Of a DNA stretch of 64,000 bases, positions 1 through 10,400 are shown one piece after another. Position 1 is the stretch's first letter. Each line of letters begins with the position of its first letter. The position numbers and the translations under genes were made by a program. The notes under the pieces were generated by a model. It had not been told where the DNA came from and did not search any database. It was given only the letters and a program-made list of their open reading frames with translations. Location of the stretch: NCBI GenBank assembly GCA_916610825.1, contig OU744451.1:23510349-23574348 (forward strand), given 5' to 3'. This DNA is from Haliclystus octoradiatus (taxonomy: Eukaryota > Cnidaria > Staurozoa > Stauromedusae > Haliclystidae).

Positions 1-2578
1 CCATTTTTAGAAGAGCCCTTCTATCTTCTACAGAATTACAAATCTCATTAATGTTTTCTGTTGTACCCCAGCTATCTAATTCCCAGAATTTCTGAACTTG
101 TTGATCCAATGAATTTTCACGTTGAGTACTGATGACATTTACAGTTACCGCCTTTGTCTCTCTGTGTTGACCAATACTGCGTGCTGGTCCCAGCAACGAC
201 CAACCTAGTTTTGTTCGGACCGCCCATGGGTCTCCTGGCAAGCCCTTACGGTAATCGATTGCGATCAATGCTTCTGCGCAATTTGTACCAATTAAGATTT
301 TTACTTCGTTGGATTTAATTTTTGGGATTTCAATTCCCTTCAGATATTCATAGTTTTTCAATTGGAACTCTTTTAAACCTTTGCAGGAAATATTTAATTC
401 CTTCACTGTCCATACAGTCTCAATTTCTATTTTGTTTGTCCCATTTATCTGAGCAACTGTCAAATTTGTTTTCATAGATTTTAATTTTGACCTTTTATTT
501 CCCACTGTACAAATTTCTAGTGAATCGTTTTCTCCAGTAATGTCAAGGTCTGCTAACAATGATTCTTCGCATAAGGTTGTATCTGATCCACTATCAAGTA
601 GAGCATAGGTATTTACTACCTTTCCTTTATGCTGCACTAGTATTGGTAGTACTTGTAATAGGGGTGATTCCCTTGATTTGGCATCCCCATCCGACTTGCT
701 ATGATTTTGATTCACTGATGCTTGACCAGCCTCGATTTCATTTTGCTCATCATGTGATCTTTGAGCTGTTGTAGACAAATGTTCTTCAACAGCGTTAACT
801 TTGGCATGTCTATTGCTATTATGCAGGAGTCTAGAATGTTTTATCTTGCAATTATCGATGCCACAAATCAAGTCTGATTTACAATCACTTGCTTGGTGGC
901 CTCCGTTCAAACATCTAAAACACAGTCGCTTTTCTTTAGCTGTCGCCCATTTTTCATCAAGAGCTAAGGATTTAAACGTTTGACATTTCCAGACTGGATG
1001 GTCGCCATCGCACACTTTACACGGATATTTATTGTTACCCTGGATATTTGCTTTCATCGTGGTTGCCTTCGTGATTTTGGTCTTCTCGATTGGCTTCATG
1101 GTGGTATCTTTTGTTGATTCGTTGACAACACCGAACACAGGATCGTTGAGAACTTGTGCTTCTCGGTCAAGTAGCTGCACCATATCATCGATAGACGGTT
1201 CCCTTGTAGGTCTGACACGAAATACTAGTTCACACCATTTTCGCTGAAGATGTTTTGGTAGTCTGGCTTTGATTTCTGCTAGGTGATCTTCGGTAAGTTT
1301 ATTTATATATCCCATGTTTTGTAGAGTTTCCCTTGTGTTCATAACTCTGTCAGCGAACTCCCTCATGACTGCCGGGTCATTTGCTCGTAGTTTACTTCCT
1401 TCTGTGATCGATTTTATCAATGAATGTACGATTTTGTAAGAGTGACCAAATCTGTTTTTTAATCTTTCCAATGCCTTTTCTAACTTGTCTTTGCCTGATG
1501 TTTCTAGGCCCTCAATTGACTGTAGAGCTGGACCTGTCACAAATTGGAGCAGTCTGCTGAACTTTTGAGTTTCATCCAGAGGTTTATTTAATACAAGTTC
1601 ACGAAATCTGGCGATGAATCGTGGATATTCAGTTGAATCTCCTGAAAATGTTTTTATTTGTGGTGTAGGCAATTCCTGAGCCATGCTCAAACGTTGTACA
1701 GCTAACAGGGCTTCTTTTATTGCTAAAGTTTGAATTGATTGATCAGTTTTTGGTGTAGAAACTACTGCCCTTGCTGTGTTGTTATCATGTTTTGTTGAAT
1801 GCATTTTCGACGTTCCTGATATTTCGAGATCAGGCATACCAGATAATATGCTTTCATTATCATCATCACTATAATCACTATTATTGATAATAGGTTTAAT
1901 TTTATCAGTTTTATTCGATTTTACTGCAATACTTTTTATGCTAGCATCATCATTGTCAATATCGAATTCTGAATCATCTAATCCAAGCATGTCTACGTCA
2001 ACTTGATCTATTTGTTGTTGAACTATTGCCATTTTATCATTAATAGCTAGTTTAGCGGTCATATAATCCATTTCGGCTTTCTTAGCTGCTAATTTTAATT
2101 CAAAACGTGCCCTATCTAAGCTATATTTTGCTGACTTAGCCTTAGATTTTAGTGATGCCTTGGACGATGCACTCTTGCGGGATATTCGACTCCGTGCACT
2201 TGTAGATCTGTTCGTTGATTCACATCTTGTATCATGCAGTATTAGTTGTTTTGACACGATTTTATCATAACGATTCTTAGTTTCCGATCGTCGGAAATGT
2301 TCGGTTCTAAGGGCTTCGACCGACATAGGGTCGGATTCGCATAATTTAATTACATTACAATTCAATTGTTCATACCGACTCCATATTTGCTTCAAGTCTA
2401 TTTGTATATCCAATACTTGTCTTTCATCATACTTGTTTATATCTTCATCTATTTTTGTATATATTGTTGATAATTCTTGTTGTATTTCTTCCATCTCTGA
2501 TTTCATTTCTTGGAGATGTTCCTTCGTTCGCTGTCTCGTCTCCATAGCAACACCGTCTTCGTTTTCAACTCGGCTCAT
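1..2578 (-). CDS. BEL/Pao retrotransposon gag-protease ORF (partial, runs off left edge)
   Basis: Open for 859 codons from the ATG at 2578-2576 to the window edge with no stop. Visible order: coiled-coil/lysine-rich N-terminus; a segment with LPTPQIKTFSGD near nt 1650 typical of the gag domain of BEL/Pao elements (DUF1759 type); two CCHC-like zinc knuckles near residues 520-565 (CKVC...WKC and CFRCLNGGHQASDC); then an aspartic protease with LLDSGSDTTLC near residues 660-670 (DUF1758 type); then the linker that precedes reverse transcriptase (KFWELDSWG). RT, RNase H and integrase would lie to the left, outside the window. The reading frame has no damage, so this copy may be young. It sits inside intron 2 of the BRD7/9 homologue in the same orientation. 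Family assignment is from motif recognition, not a search. Confidence 0.88.
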   Translation of the reverse strand, partial: MSRVENEDGVAMETRQRTKEHLQEMKSEMEEIQQELSTIYTKIDEDINKYDERQVLDIQIDLKQIWSRYEQLNCNVIKLCESDPMSVEALRTEHFRRSETKNRYDKIVSKQLILHDTRCESTNRSTSARSRISRKSASSKASLKSKAKSAKYSLDRARFELKLAAKKAEMDYMTAKLAINDKMAIVQQQIDQVDVDMLGLDDSEFDIDNDDASIKSIAVKSNKTDKIKPIINNSDYSDDDNESILSGMPDLEISGTSKMHSTKHDNNTARAVVSTPKTDQSIQTLAIKEALLAVQRLSMAQELPTPQIKTFSGDSTEYPRFIARFRELVLNKPLDETQKFSRLLQFVTGPALQSIEGLETSGKDKLEKALERLKNRFGHSYKIVHSLIKSITEGSKLRANDPAVMREFADRVMNTRETLQNMGYINKLTEDHLAEIKARLPKHLQRKWCELVFRVRPTREPSIDDMVQLLDREAQVLNDPVFGVVNESTKDTTMKPIEKTKITKATTMKANIQGNNKYPCKVCDGDHPVWKCQTFKSLALDEKWATAKEKRLCFRCLNGGHQASDCKSDLICGIDNCKIKHSRLLHNSNRHAKVNAVEEHLSTTAQRSHDEQNEIEAGQASVNQNHSKSDGDAKSRESPLLQVLPILVQHKGKVVNTYALLDSGSDTTLCEESLLADLDITGENDSLEICTVGNKRSKLKSMKTNLTVAQINGTNKIEIETVWTVKELNISCKGLKEFQLKNYEYLKGIEIPKIKSNEVKILIGTNCAEALIAIDYRKGLPGDPWAVRTKLGWSLLGPARSIGQHRETKAVTVNVISTQRENSLDQQVQKFWELDSWGTTENINEICNSVEDRRALLKM

Positions 2579-3273
2579 TTTCGGTTTAACGACAACCGAA
2601 GATAAGTAAAACTTTGTGGTAAACACAAAGGCTGTCTACCCTTTCCTTTCACGCACCAGTCGTCAAACAGTCAAACGCAAATGACAACAACTCAATAGAA
2701 CACACATCAGTTCAATATGTTGCCAAATTGGTTTTACTATAACAAATAATAATCAATACAAATATTACGAATCTAATTAATACTAAACATAAAATACAAG
2801 GTGCGAAACAGTGTTGCGAATGCAAATACCTTAGATCTTCGCTCACGGTACGAAAGGATAACAACATGAGCGATTCTTCAATCGACTTATCTCTTCAAAT
2901 TCTCAAACACAACTACTACTGATCGTGTAATTTACAAGAAAAGTTTACAAATTCTATTACAAGGTGTGCCTAAATTCTACCAATAAAATAAGTCCGAAGC
3001 CATGAATCATCTATATTTATTTATATTCACTTAAAACCATTATTTAACGCGGAACTTTAATACAGTACTATACGATGAATCATGGCATGTCAATCGAACA
3101 TAAAACTATCATTAAATTTATACTACGTCATTCTATTAAATCAATTAAAATTCGAGTTAAATGAAATACAGTTTAGAAATATAAGTAAAAATAAAGCTAA
3201 CTTAAAATATCAAAGTACAAACGAAATTAAAATAATATATAATATAAATGAGCAATATTGACGTTAACACTGA
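2579..3273 (-). repeat. Probable leader and 5' LTR of the BEL/Pao element, ends not resolved
   Basis: Sequence upstream of the gag start. On the minus strand, TGGTGCGTGAAAGG at about 2658-2645 could be a tRNA primer binding site, and a TGTT near 3273 could be the LTR start. Neither can be confirmed because the second LTR is outside the window. Confidence 0.25.
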
Positions 3274-3409
3274 TTGTAGGCTACAGTGTCTAACTGTCTA
3301 TTAGATTATATTACTTTGGGTGGTACATTCAATTTCAATGATCACAAGTTATTAAGTTCAACTTGTAATGCTAACTTATAAAATTTTATATTTTGTAAGT
3401 TAAACTTAC

Positions 3410-4800
3410 TTCATCATCTCTATGTTTATGTTTCTTGTCCTTCTTTTTCTTCTTTTTATGTGATTTACTAATACCATGAGTTACATCAATTCTTGAATTT
3501 CCTTCCGCATTTGGAATTTCATCTTTTTGAACTTTTAGTACTAATTTTGGCAAAGATTGACTATCTAAAATGTATCAGGTTAATGGTGTATATGTAAACA
3601 GTTTATAAGTAAGAGAACACCATTCTGGATTTGGAAGTTTTGAACCTAGTTTTGTTCTGTGTTGATATGGTCATTTGGTGCCATAACTTTACTAAACCAA
3701 TCAGATTGATTGAATTATTTTCGTTCAAATCACTGATCTATATAACAGACAGGATAGAGTGCAGTGGTCGCTTAATTGCAGAGTGTCCGCACTCTGGGTA
3801 GGAGGCTGATATTAGATTCCATTGGTGTATATACACATGTTGATCGCTTTAAAAGGGGTGACTGTAAATGTAAGAATCACATCAAATTTGAAGCTACAAC
3901 ATTTGAGGATTTGTGCATACTCAAACATAATGGTGGTCGTTTAAATACAAAAGTCAACAGCAATTCGAACATTTTGACCTAATCGAACAATTTTTGACCT
4001 AATCGATCATTTTGAGCGTAGCCATACTGACACAACCGACATGGAAGCTTCAACGTTGGAACGGTCTATCCAGTCTTTCATATAGATCAGTGGTTATATA
4101 ATAGCCTACAAACACCATCATGATGCTATTAACAGTAGGGTTTGATAAAGTGGGGGATTCTGGGACTGAGAGTCCCCTGGGAAGACTAGCATAAATTCAG
4201 AAAATTGACGGTTTGACCTATAATCAGAAAATGATCTCATTTTTCTTCTGAATTTGCTATAGCTCTCTGAGATCAAGGATCTCAGGATCCCCACTTTGTT
4301 GAACCCCGATGATGTCGATTGTCATGAATCCCAATTGATGTTGATAACTTGATTCTTACAATTTACAAAGGAAGAACATAATAGCCAAGCATATAGGCCT
4401 ATACCTAGCAGCCTATCTGATCAATAGGGTTCATAGGCCTACAGGACAAGCAAGAGGCTAAGAGCAAGTCTAGACTCAATACTCTATACTCATTGTAGCT
4501 AATTAAATTACTAACCAAATCAGGCCTACCTTACCAATGTGCTATGCTTACCCTTACCTTATTCAGTAATCTACTATAGTCTATAAATTATATACTACTA
4601 TAAATTCATAATCAACTTCAAGAAAACATACAAGTTAACTACTTTACTTTAACTACTGACTACTCTACTGTACTTTTATAAGGCAACACAATTTGCCATT
4701 CTAGTTTCTAGGTAAAGAATCGATCTTAGTAATATTTAGCAGTAAAATTATATACTGTACCTTCGTTGATACTTTTATGCTTTTTATGTTTTTTGCCCAT
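3410..4800 (-). CDS. BRD9: BRD7/BRD9-like bromodomain protein, first two coding exons (partial)
   Basis: Exon 1 is 4800-4761 and starts MGKKHKKHKS, the conserved N-terminus of vertebrate BRD7 and BRD9. The donor is GTACAG. Exon 2 is 3564-3410, after the acceptor TACATTTTAG. It continues in phase with LPKLVLKV, matching PLKLVLKV of BRD7/9, then a lysine-rich stretch (residues about 45-60, HKKKKKKDKKHKHR), and ends at GTAAGT. The bromodomain and DUF3512 regions lie to the left of the window. BRD7 and BRD9 are subunits of PBAF and ncBAF SWI/SNF complexes and read acetyl-lysine in chromatin. Intron 2 is longer than 3.4 kb and holds the BEL/Pao element. BRD7 versus BRD9 cannot be decided from this piece; the symbol is a family label. 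Confidence 0.75.
3755..3990 (+). repeat. tRNA-derived SINE fragment (family 2), degraded
   Basis: Has the tRNA-like stretch TGCAGAGTGTCCGCACTCTG followed by sequence shared with the copy at 36005-36190 (TATACACATGTT, GGGGTGACT). Lies in BRD7/9 intron 1. Confidence 0.5.
4138..4307. mobile_element. MITE with GGGTTTGATAAAGTGGGG ends (GGATCC family)
   Basis: Inverted ends: GGGTTTGATAAAGTGGGG on the left, CCCCACTTTGTTGAACCCC on the right. Inner arms carry TTCTGAATTTGCTATAGC and its complement. Shorter relatives are at 8027-8170, 18930-19240, 31693-31853, 46258-46345 and 58070-58172. Lies in BRD7/9 intron 1. Confidence 0.75.
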
Positions 4801-7289
4801 TGTAGAGTTCTTTATTGTAGTCTTCTGATTTCTCGATATATTTTTCAATTCCTTTGATGATTCAAAAACTGTAATTCAATCATAGGTTGGCCTCTTTATT
4901 GATTATCAGTTGTAATATCTCAAAAAGAGGCGAGCAGCTGGCGTGCAAACAAATGCAGACAACAAAACAGACAAGCAAACAACAATAACAACAATAGATT
5001 CGTAACTGTTTTCTGTTTGGCCCAAACAAATTTCTCTCACAGAATGTCATGTTAGGGAACTGTAGAAAGAGTAATACATGGCCTACAATACATCAGGCCA
5101 ATCAGGCATTTCATTTGTGATTTCATCTTCAGACTGATAGGTTAACCAGACCGGTCAGCAAATACGAGAGGTGTGGTCAACAGAAATTCTCAACAATAAA
5201 GTATAAAATGGTAGGTTGAAGCTTTATTTATAACTTTGAACGTTTCTACTCCCAACAAAACTCGTTAAAGGTGAAACATGACAGAGACCTTTAACCTTTT
5301 TCGGGGAGACTTTAGGCTAATACTAATTTGTTCTATCCAAATTGCCTGCCTGGTTTCTTGCCTGATATAGTAGTTATACCAGACATTAATTATTATAGTT
5401 AAGGAAGTATTAGGGTATCTTTTTTAATACTGGTCAATACTGGATTTCATTAGTTGCCTGTGACGTAGGCCTACAGCTTAACTGTATGTAGCCTGAGTAT
5501 GTGTATTCTGAAATGAGCGAGACTATTATTATCGTTATTTATGTAATGTAACCTATATTTTAGTTTATTCCCCTGATGGCAACTGTATGAACCTGTTGTA
5601 TTGAAGTCTATAAATATATAATATAATCAGTGCTTCCACTTTTGAGTTTGGCAATTTCCTGATTTGTTGCTTGAATCTATTGAATTGAATCTATCAAAAT
5701 TTCCTTGAAAGTCAAAAAAAAACTTCCCACTCTCACACACTCCAATTAATAATGATCAAATAAAACCAGTAAATATTATGAAATCAATAATCTTAAAATC
5801 AATAGAGTAATCTATCATAATCTAATTTAGAACAGACCCAAGTAATGACACACATAGCCACATTTATTTTAAATACACCATAGCGACATCTGGAGGCTAC
5901 GCAGTTGACCTCTCCTGAAAATTGAAAATTTACAACATTAATTGACACTAACCAAGAATAATTTACATCAAAAGAACCCCAAACTGTCCCAATAAGGATG
6001 TCGAGAGTGGATCAATAGAATAAGTAGAAACAAAACAAATCGGATCTACGGTAAGCAACTTTAGTAAATCAACATAAAGTTTAACCTAAACAAGAGTTTT
6101 CCCTTGAAATTCTTCGACATTTGAGAAATGTCCTTGAAATTTCCTTAAAAATAAAACATCCTTGAAATTTCCTCAAACAGCATGAAAATTTCCCGATTTA
6201 AGGTAATTTCCTTAAAAGTGTAAGCACTGAATATAATATCAGTCTATCAGCTTGATTATGACATTGTCCAGGCCACAGGGGGCGGAACAGCCCCCCTGAG
6301 CCAAATTCTGTCTGCAAATTCTGGATTTTAAGTATCTTGTCTGGCATATTCACTATAGGCCTACTTCTAAGGCCCTATTATCCGTTTTTATTGATCAAGG
6401 CTCTGCGCAACCATAAACTTATAAAAACTAAATGAATTCATTGAAAATATACCAACAAAAATTGGATGATGGCCCCCTTGGGTGATAACCAATTCCTAGA
6501 TAATGTTTAGGGATTCTCGAAAATTAGGTTTGCTCCTCTTAACAAACACAGACAGATAGAGTGACTGGTGAAACAAAGTAACAAACTTAATGCTCATGAG
6601 TAGGGCCTACTCGTAAACAACTCAGACACATATTTTGACATTGAAGTTTTAGGTTAACTTTTTTGAAATAACAGAAGAAGCTACATGCGTGCCTGAAAAT
6701 CTCAAAAATTTTTGGGCCCAAGAACCTTTTCAGCTTATTGTTATTTCAAGCCAATATTTCTCCTTTCCGCTAACTACCGTTCTAAGTCATTTCAGAAACT
6801 TCAAAATCAATAAAATGCAATCAAAATTACGTGATTTTTCTCTGATGTTGTCGGCAAACCTTTTACATCTGCTCAAAATATTAACGACAGCCCTGTTGTT
6901 TGCATTGTTAATTGCAGGTTGCAGGCCCAAGGACGCCTAACGCACACGGGCACGCCCACAACTGCCTGCTCCCGACTTCTCAAATTATATAACAGTATAT
7001 TGGGGTGTTGCACCTCCCAAAAAACACCCCGTAATGTATTGTCATGCCTATGTGGGGTGGAGTTAAACAGGGCAATTGCATCTGGGCCCTGAACATTTGT
7101 AATTCCCTCACATAATTCCTGTTACATTTTTATTTAGATTCTGAGGCTGATTACAGTAGATATCATTGTAAAAAATCCTAAGCATAGTGACAAAAAGATT
7201 TTAGGGTGGGTGTTCATCTTTGTATTATTTCCAGGGCCTGCAATTTTTTTCGTTGGCCCTCATTTCAATGATAATGGAGATTAATGTTA
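4801..7289. other. Divergent spacer between BRD7/9 and the GST; probable promoters and unseen GST exon 1
   Basis: No supported coding exon. BRD7/9 starts leftwards at 4800 and the GST runs rightwards from before 7495, so promoters and the GST first exon should be here. One possible GST first exon is the AAAATG followed directly by GTAGGT near 5209-5218, which would join in phase to the exon at 7495; this is only a guess. A GC-rich patch at about 6930-7080 has no recognised feature. Confidence 0.4.
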
Positions 7290-7471
7290 CAGTGAAACCT
7301 GTATATAACAGCCAGCTACTAGAGGTAGATAAATTGACCACTATAGACAGGTAGCCTTTAGTTTATATACAGGTTTGATTCAATAGAAAATACTATTTTA
7401 AACATTGCAAGGATGACCACTATAGACAGGTGGCCGCTGTATAAAGGTGACCATGATAACAGGTTTAACTG
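7290..7471 (+). mobile_element. Pogo-like MITE copy 1
   Basis: Family ends CAGTGAAACCTGTATATAAC and (reverse complement) CAGTCAAACCTGTTATAAC, flanked by TA on both sides, core with GACCACTATAGACAGGTGGC twice. I use this orientation as plus. It ends 23 bp before the GST acceptor at 7494. Confidence 0.85.
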
Positions 7472-7494
7472 TATTAATATATATTCACTTGCAG

Positions 7495-10400
7495 GGTGAA
7501 GATAAATGGGAGCTGCATTACCATGATGTTGATTTTCCAGGTCGCGCAGAATTTATCAGATTATTGTTTGAAGTTACTGGGACAAATTACACATTTGTTG
7601 GTATCAAAAGCGGAGAACAACGGACAGCATTTTTAGCTGGAAAAATTGGAGGATACCCAGCTTGTGCACCACCCATGATCAAGCATAGTATGTTTGCCGT
7701 AATTTAAAAAAAATATTTGACAAAAGCAGTGTTATGAGTTACCCATGGGAAAACAGTCCATTAATCATTTAATGTTCATAACCTTGTTTATTAACTGTTC
7801 ATAAAGTATTTATATAAGTGTCCATGGACAGTTCATGAATGTTAAATGGCCCAATTCTTATGAACAGCTCATAAAAAGTCCATGAAATACAAACCATATG
7901 TTCATGAAATGTTTAAAACGTGTCCATGAACAGTTTGTGAATACATTGTTGAAGAGTTTTCTCTCTCTAAATCTTCAAAATCCCTGGAAGCATCCATACC
8001 CCGGATCTCCATAGGCAGGGTCCGACAAAACTACGAATCCTGGAATCCTAGAGTCTAGAAGGTTGGAGCAAATTCAGAAGAAAATTGATATTTTTATTAT
8101 TTATTGGTCAAACTTCAACAACAAAAAAAGAAAATGTTGAATGCCTCTAGGATTCCAGAAGGATAAACGTTTTTTTCCTTTTACGGTGTGGTCTCTCAAC
8201 TATATTCTACTATTTTATTTAAACTGTTTTGTCAGTATCAACATCTTTGTTTTCTGCTTCTAGATGACATGCAGCTAAGTCAAACACCCATAATCTGTAA
8301 ATATGTTGGTAAACAACTTGGTCTTTATCCTGAAAGTGAGGAAGACCAATGGCACGGAGAACAGTTAAACAACACAATTCATGATTACATCGCAGAAGGT
8401 ATGCACGTAAAAGAATGTACTAGAACATACACTATGAATTTTGAAAATCTGAAAACCTGCTGAAAACATACTGGAACGTTACTGAATATGCTACTGGATT
8501 GAGCTCTCTTCATCAATCAGTAGCTTTCCAGTTTTAATTTGCATTCAAACAGTTTTTCAGTAAATTGAGAAAAATCAGATTTAAAAGTCTGGTGAGTTCT
8601 GTATGGTTTCAGTACTCAATCTTTTTTCAGTAGGTTTTCAATTTTAATTTATCCAGGACTCTTCATAGTGATATATGACAGTGAACTGAAATGTTTTTGT
8701 GTGAACTACTGAGCTGTAACAATTGGGCTATAACAGTTCATGATTTTGTCTTTATTGGATTCATCATTTATCCACAAGCAGGTAATCTTGCAGCTATTTT
8801 TCACCGTGGTGGTTGGTTATTTTATTAGTATTCCAAAGCTTGCGTGTATTTAATAACCAGATGCCCTTCCTGACGCCAAACAATAGTGCTCCAGCCTGGG
8901 ATTGAACCCAAGACGCTGTGTGCCGAGGTTCAACTCCCTAGCCATTACACTAAGGCCTACATGAAATGCCCCTGTTAACCGTTCATCAACATAAATTTAA
9001 TAAACCTTAATTTCATAAACAAGTCGTGAACGTTAAATTGCCTAACTTTGATGAACCTTTTCATGAAATTTTTATGAGCAGTTCATTAAAGGAGCAAAAA
9101 TGACCGGCAGGCGCTTCGCACTTAGGATCACGTGCACGCTTATTGTTATAACACAATGTTCATTGTTGACATGAATTTTATTACAAGTTAGGCCTGCGTA
9201 TAACAATTGTTTCAAAGCGAGACGGTTGAATTACGCTAAGCATAAATTCAACTTGTGCTCGCAGCGGTCGCCGGTCAATTTTGCCCCTTTAATTAAAAAA
9301 AGTTCATGAACAAATTCACAAAAATTGGGTTGTTTGCTGTTCATGAACTGTCTTTCAAAGGTTTATGTGATTTTAACTTTTTGTATTTACAAATGGTTTA
9401 CGTTGAACGCCCAAACAACGTCTATTTATTGCTCACTTTTATCACACACGTTATTTTTATTGTAGGTCGTCTTGCGTTTCATGGTAAAAATCATGCCGCA
9501 TCGTATTACATCCAAATTGAAGAAACTCAACCTTACATTAAAGAATTTGTCACAAACAGAATGAGGAATTTTCTTTCTCATTTTGAGAAAGCTCTATCTT
9601 ATAATAATGGTGGCAAAGGGTAAGGAAACTATCATTTCATATAATAGTGATTACACTATGAAGTTTGAAATTATAAAAAATCTACTGAAAACGTACTGGA
9701 TAGACTACTGAATTGGGCTCTTTTCTATCTGTACCTTTCAGATGTTAAGGTGCATCTCAGTAGTTTTTCAGTAGAATAAGAAGATTCTGGATTCAAATGT
9801 CTGGTGAATTTCAGTATGGTTTCAGTAACCAATCCCATTTCAATATGTTTTCAGTAGCGATTCAGTATATCCAAGCTTCATAGTGGTATAATATTCGTAG
9901 CTTAATGTAAAACAATTTTGCATGCTTTTCTTGTGACTCACTCTGTGTTAATCGCTTGTGTCAATAGAGTGCTATACAGCCCTATTACCTGTTACATAGC
10001 ATATCATATAGCATGGGGTGATTAGCTCAGTTGGCAGAGCAACCGAACTTCAGATCGTATCATATCTGATCGACTGTGGTTCAAATCCCCCTCAGGTCAA
10101 CTCAGCCTTGACTTTATCTGAATCATCAAATGAGTACCATCTAAGGATGGCGGATGGAATGGTTCAGAAGGAATTGCATTGTGAGTAGCTGCGGCGCATC
10201 GTTGCGCATTGACAATCAAGGCCTATCTGCCATGAAATCTGTTGAAATTGATCTGCAGTGTCACGGCTGAGATCTAAGGAGCGTTTAACATCATTGCTCT
10301 TAGCGAAAAGAGCCACTCCTCTAGAAATAGAGGAGTGGTACGGGTGCCTTCGGTAGGGCGACACCGTCCACATTACTTTATTACTACATAGCATATCCAA

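Noticed and set aside
7447-7494. In-frame ATG giving a GST start at 7447
   Set aside because: The ATG is inside the pogo-like MITE and a good acceptor (ACTTGCAG) precedes the conserved part; reading through is probably accidental.
10016-10100. tRNA gene with A and B boxes
   Set aside because: Head of a SINE: long conserved body follows, flanked by 12 bp duplications, same structure at three other sites.
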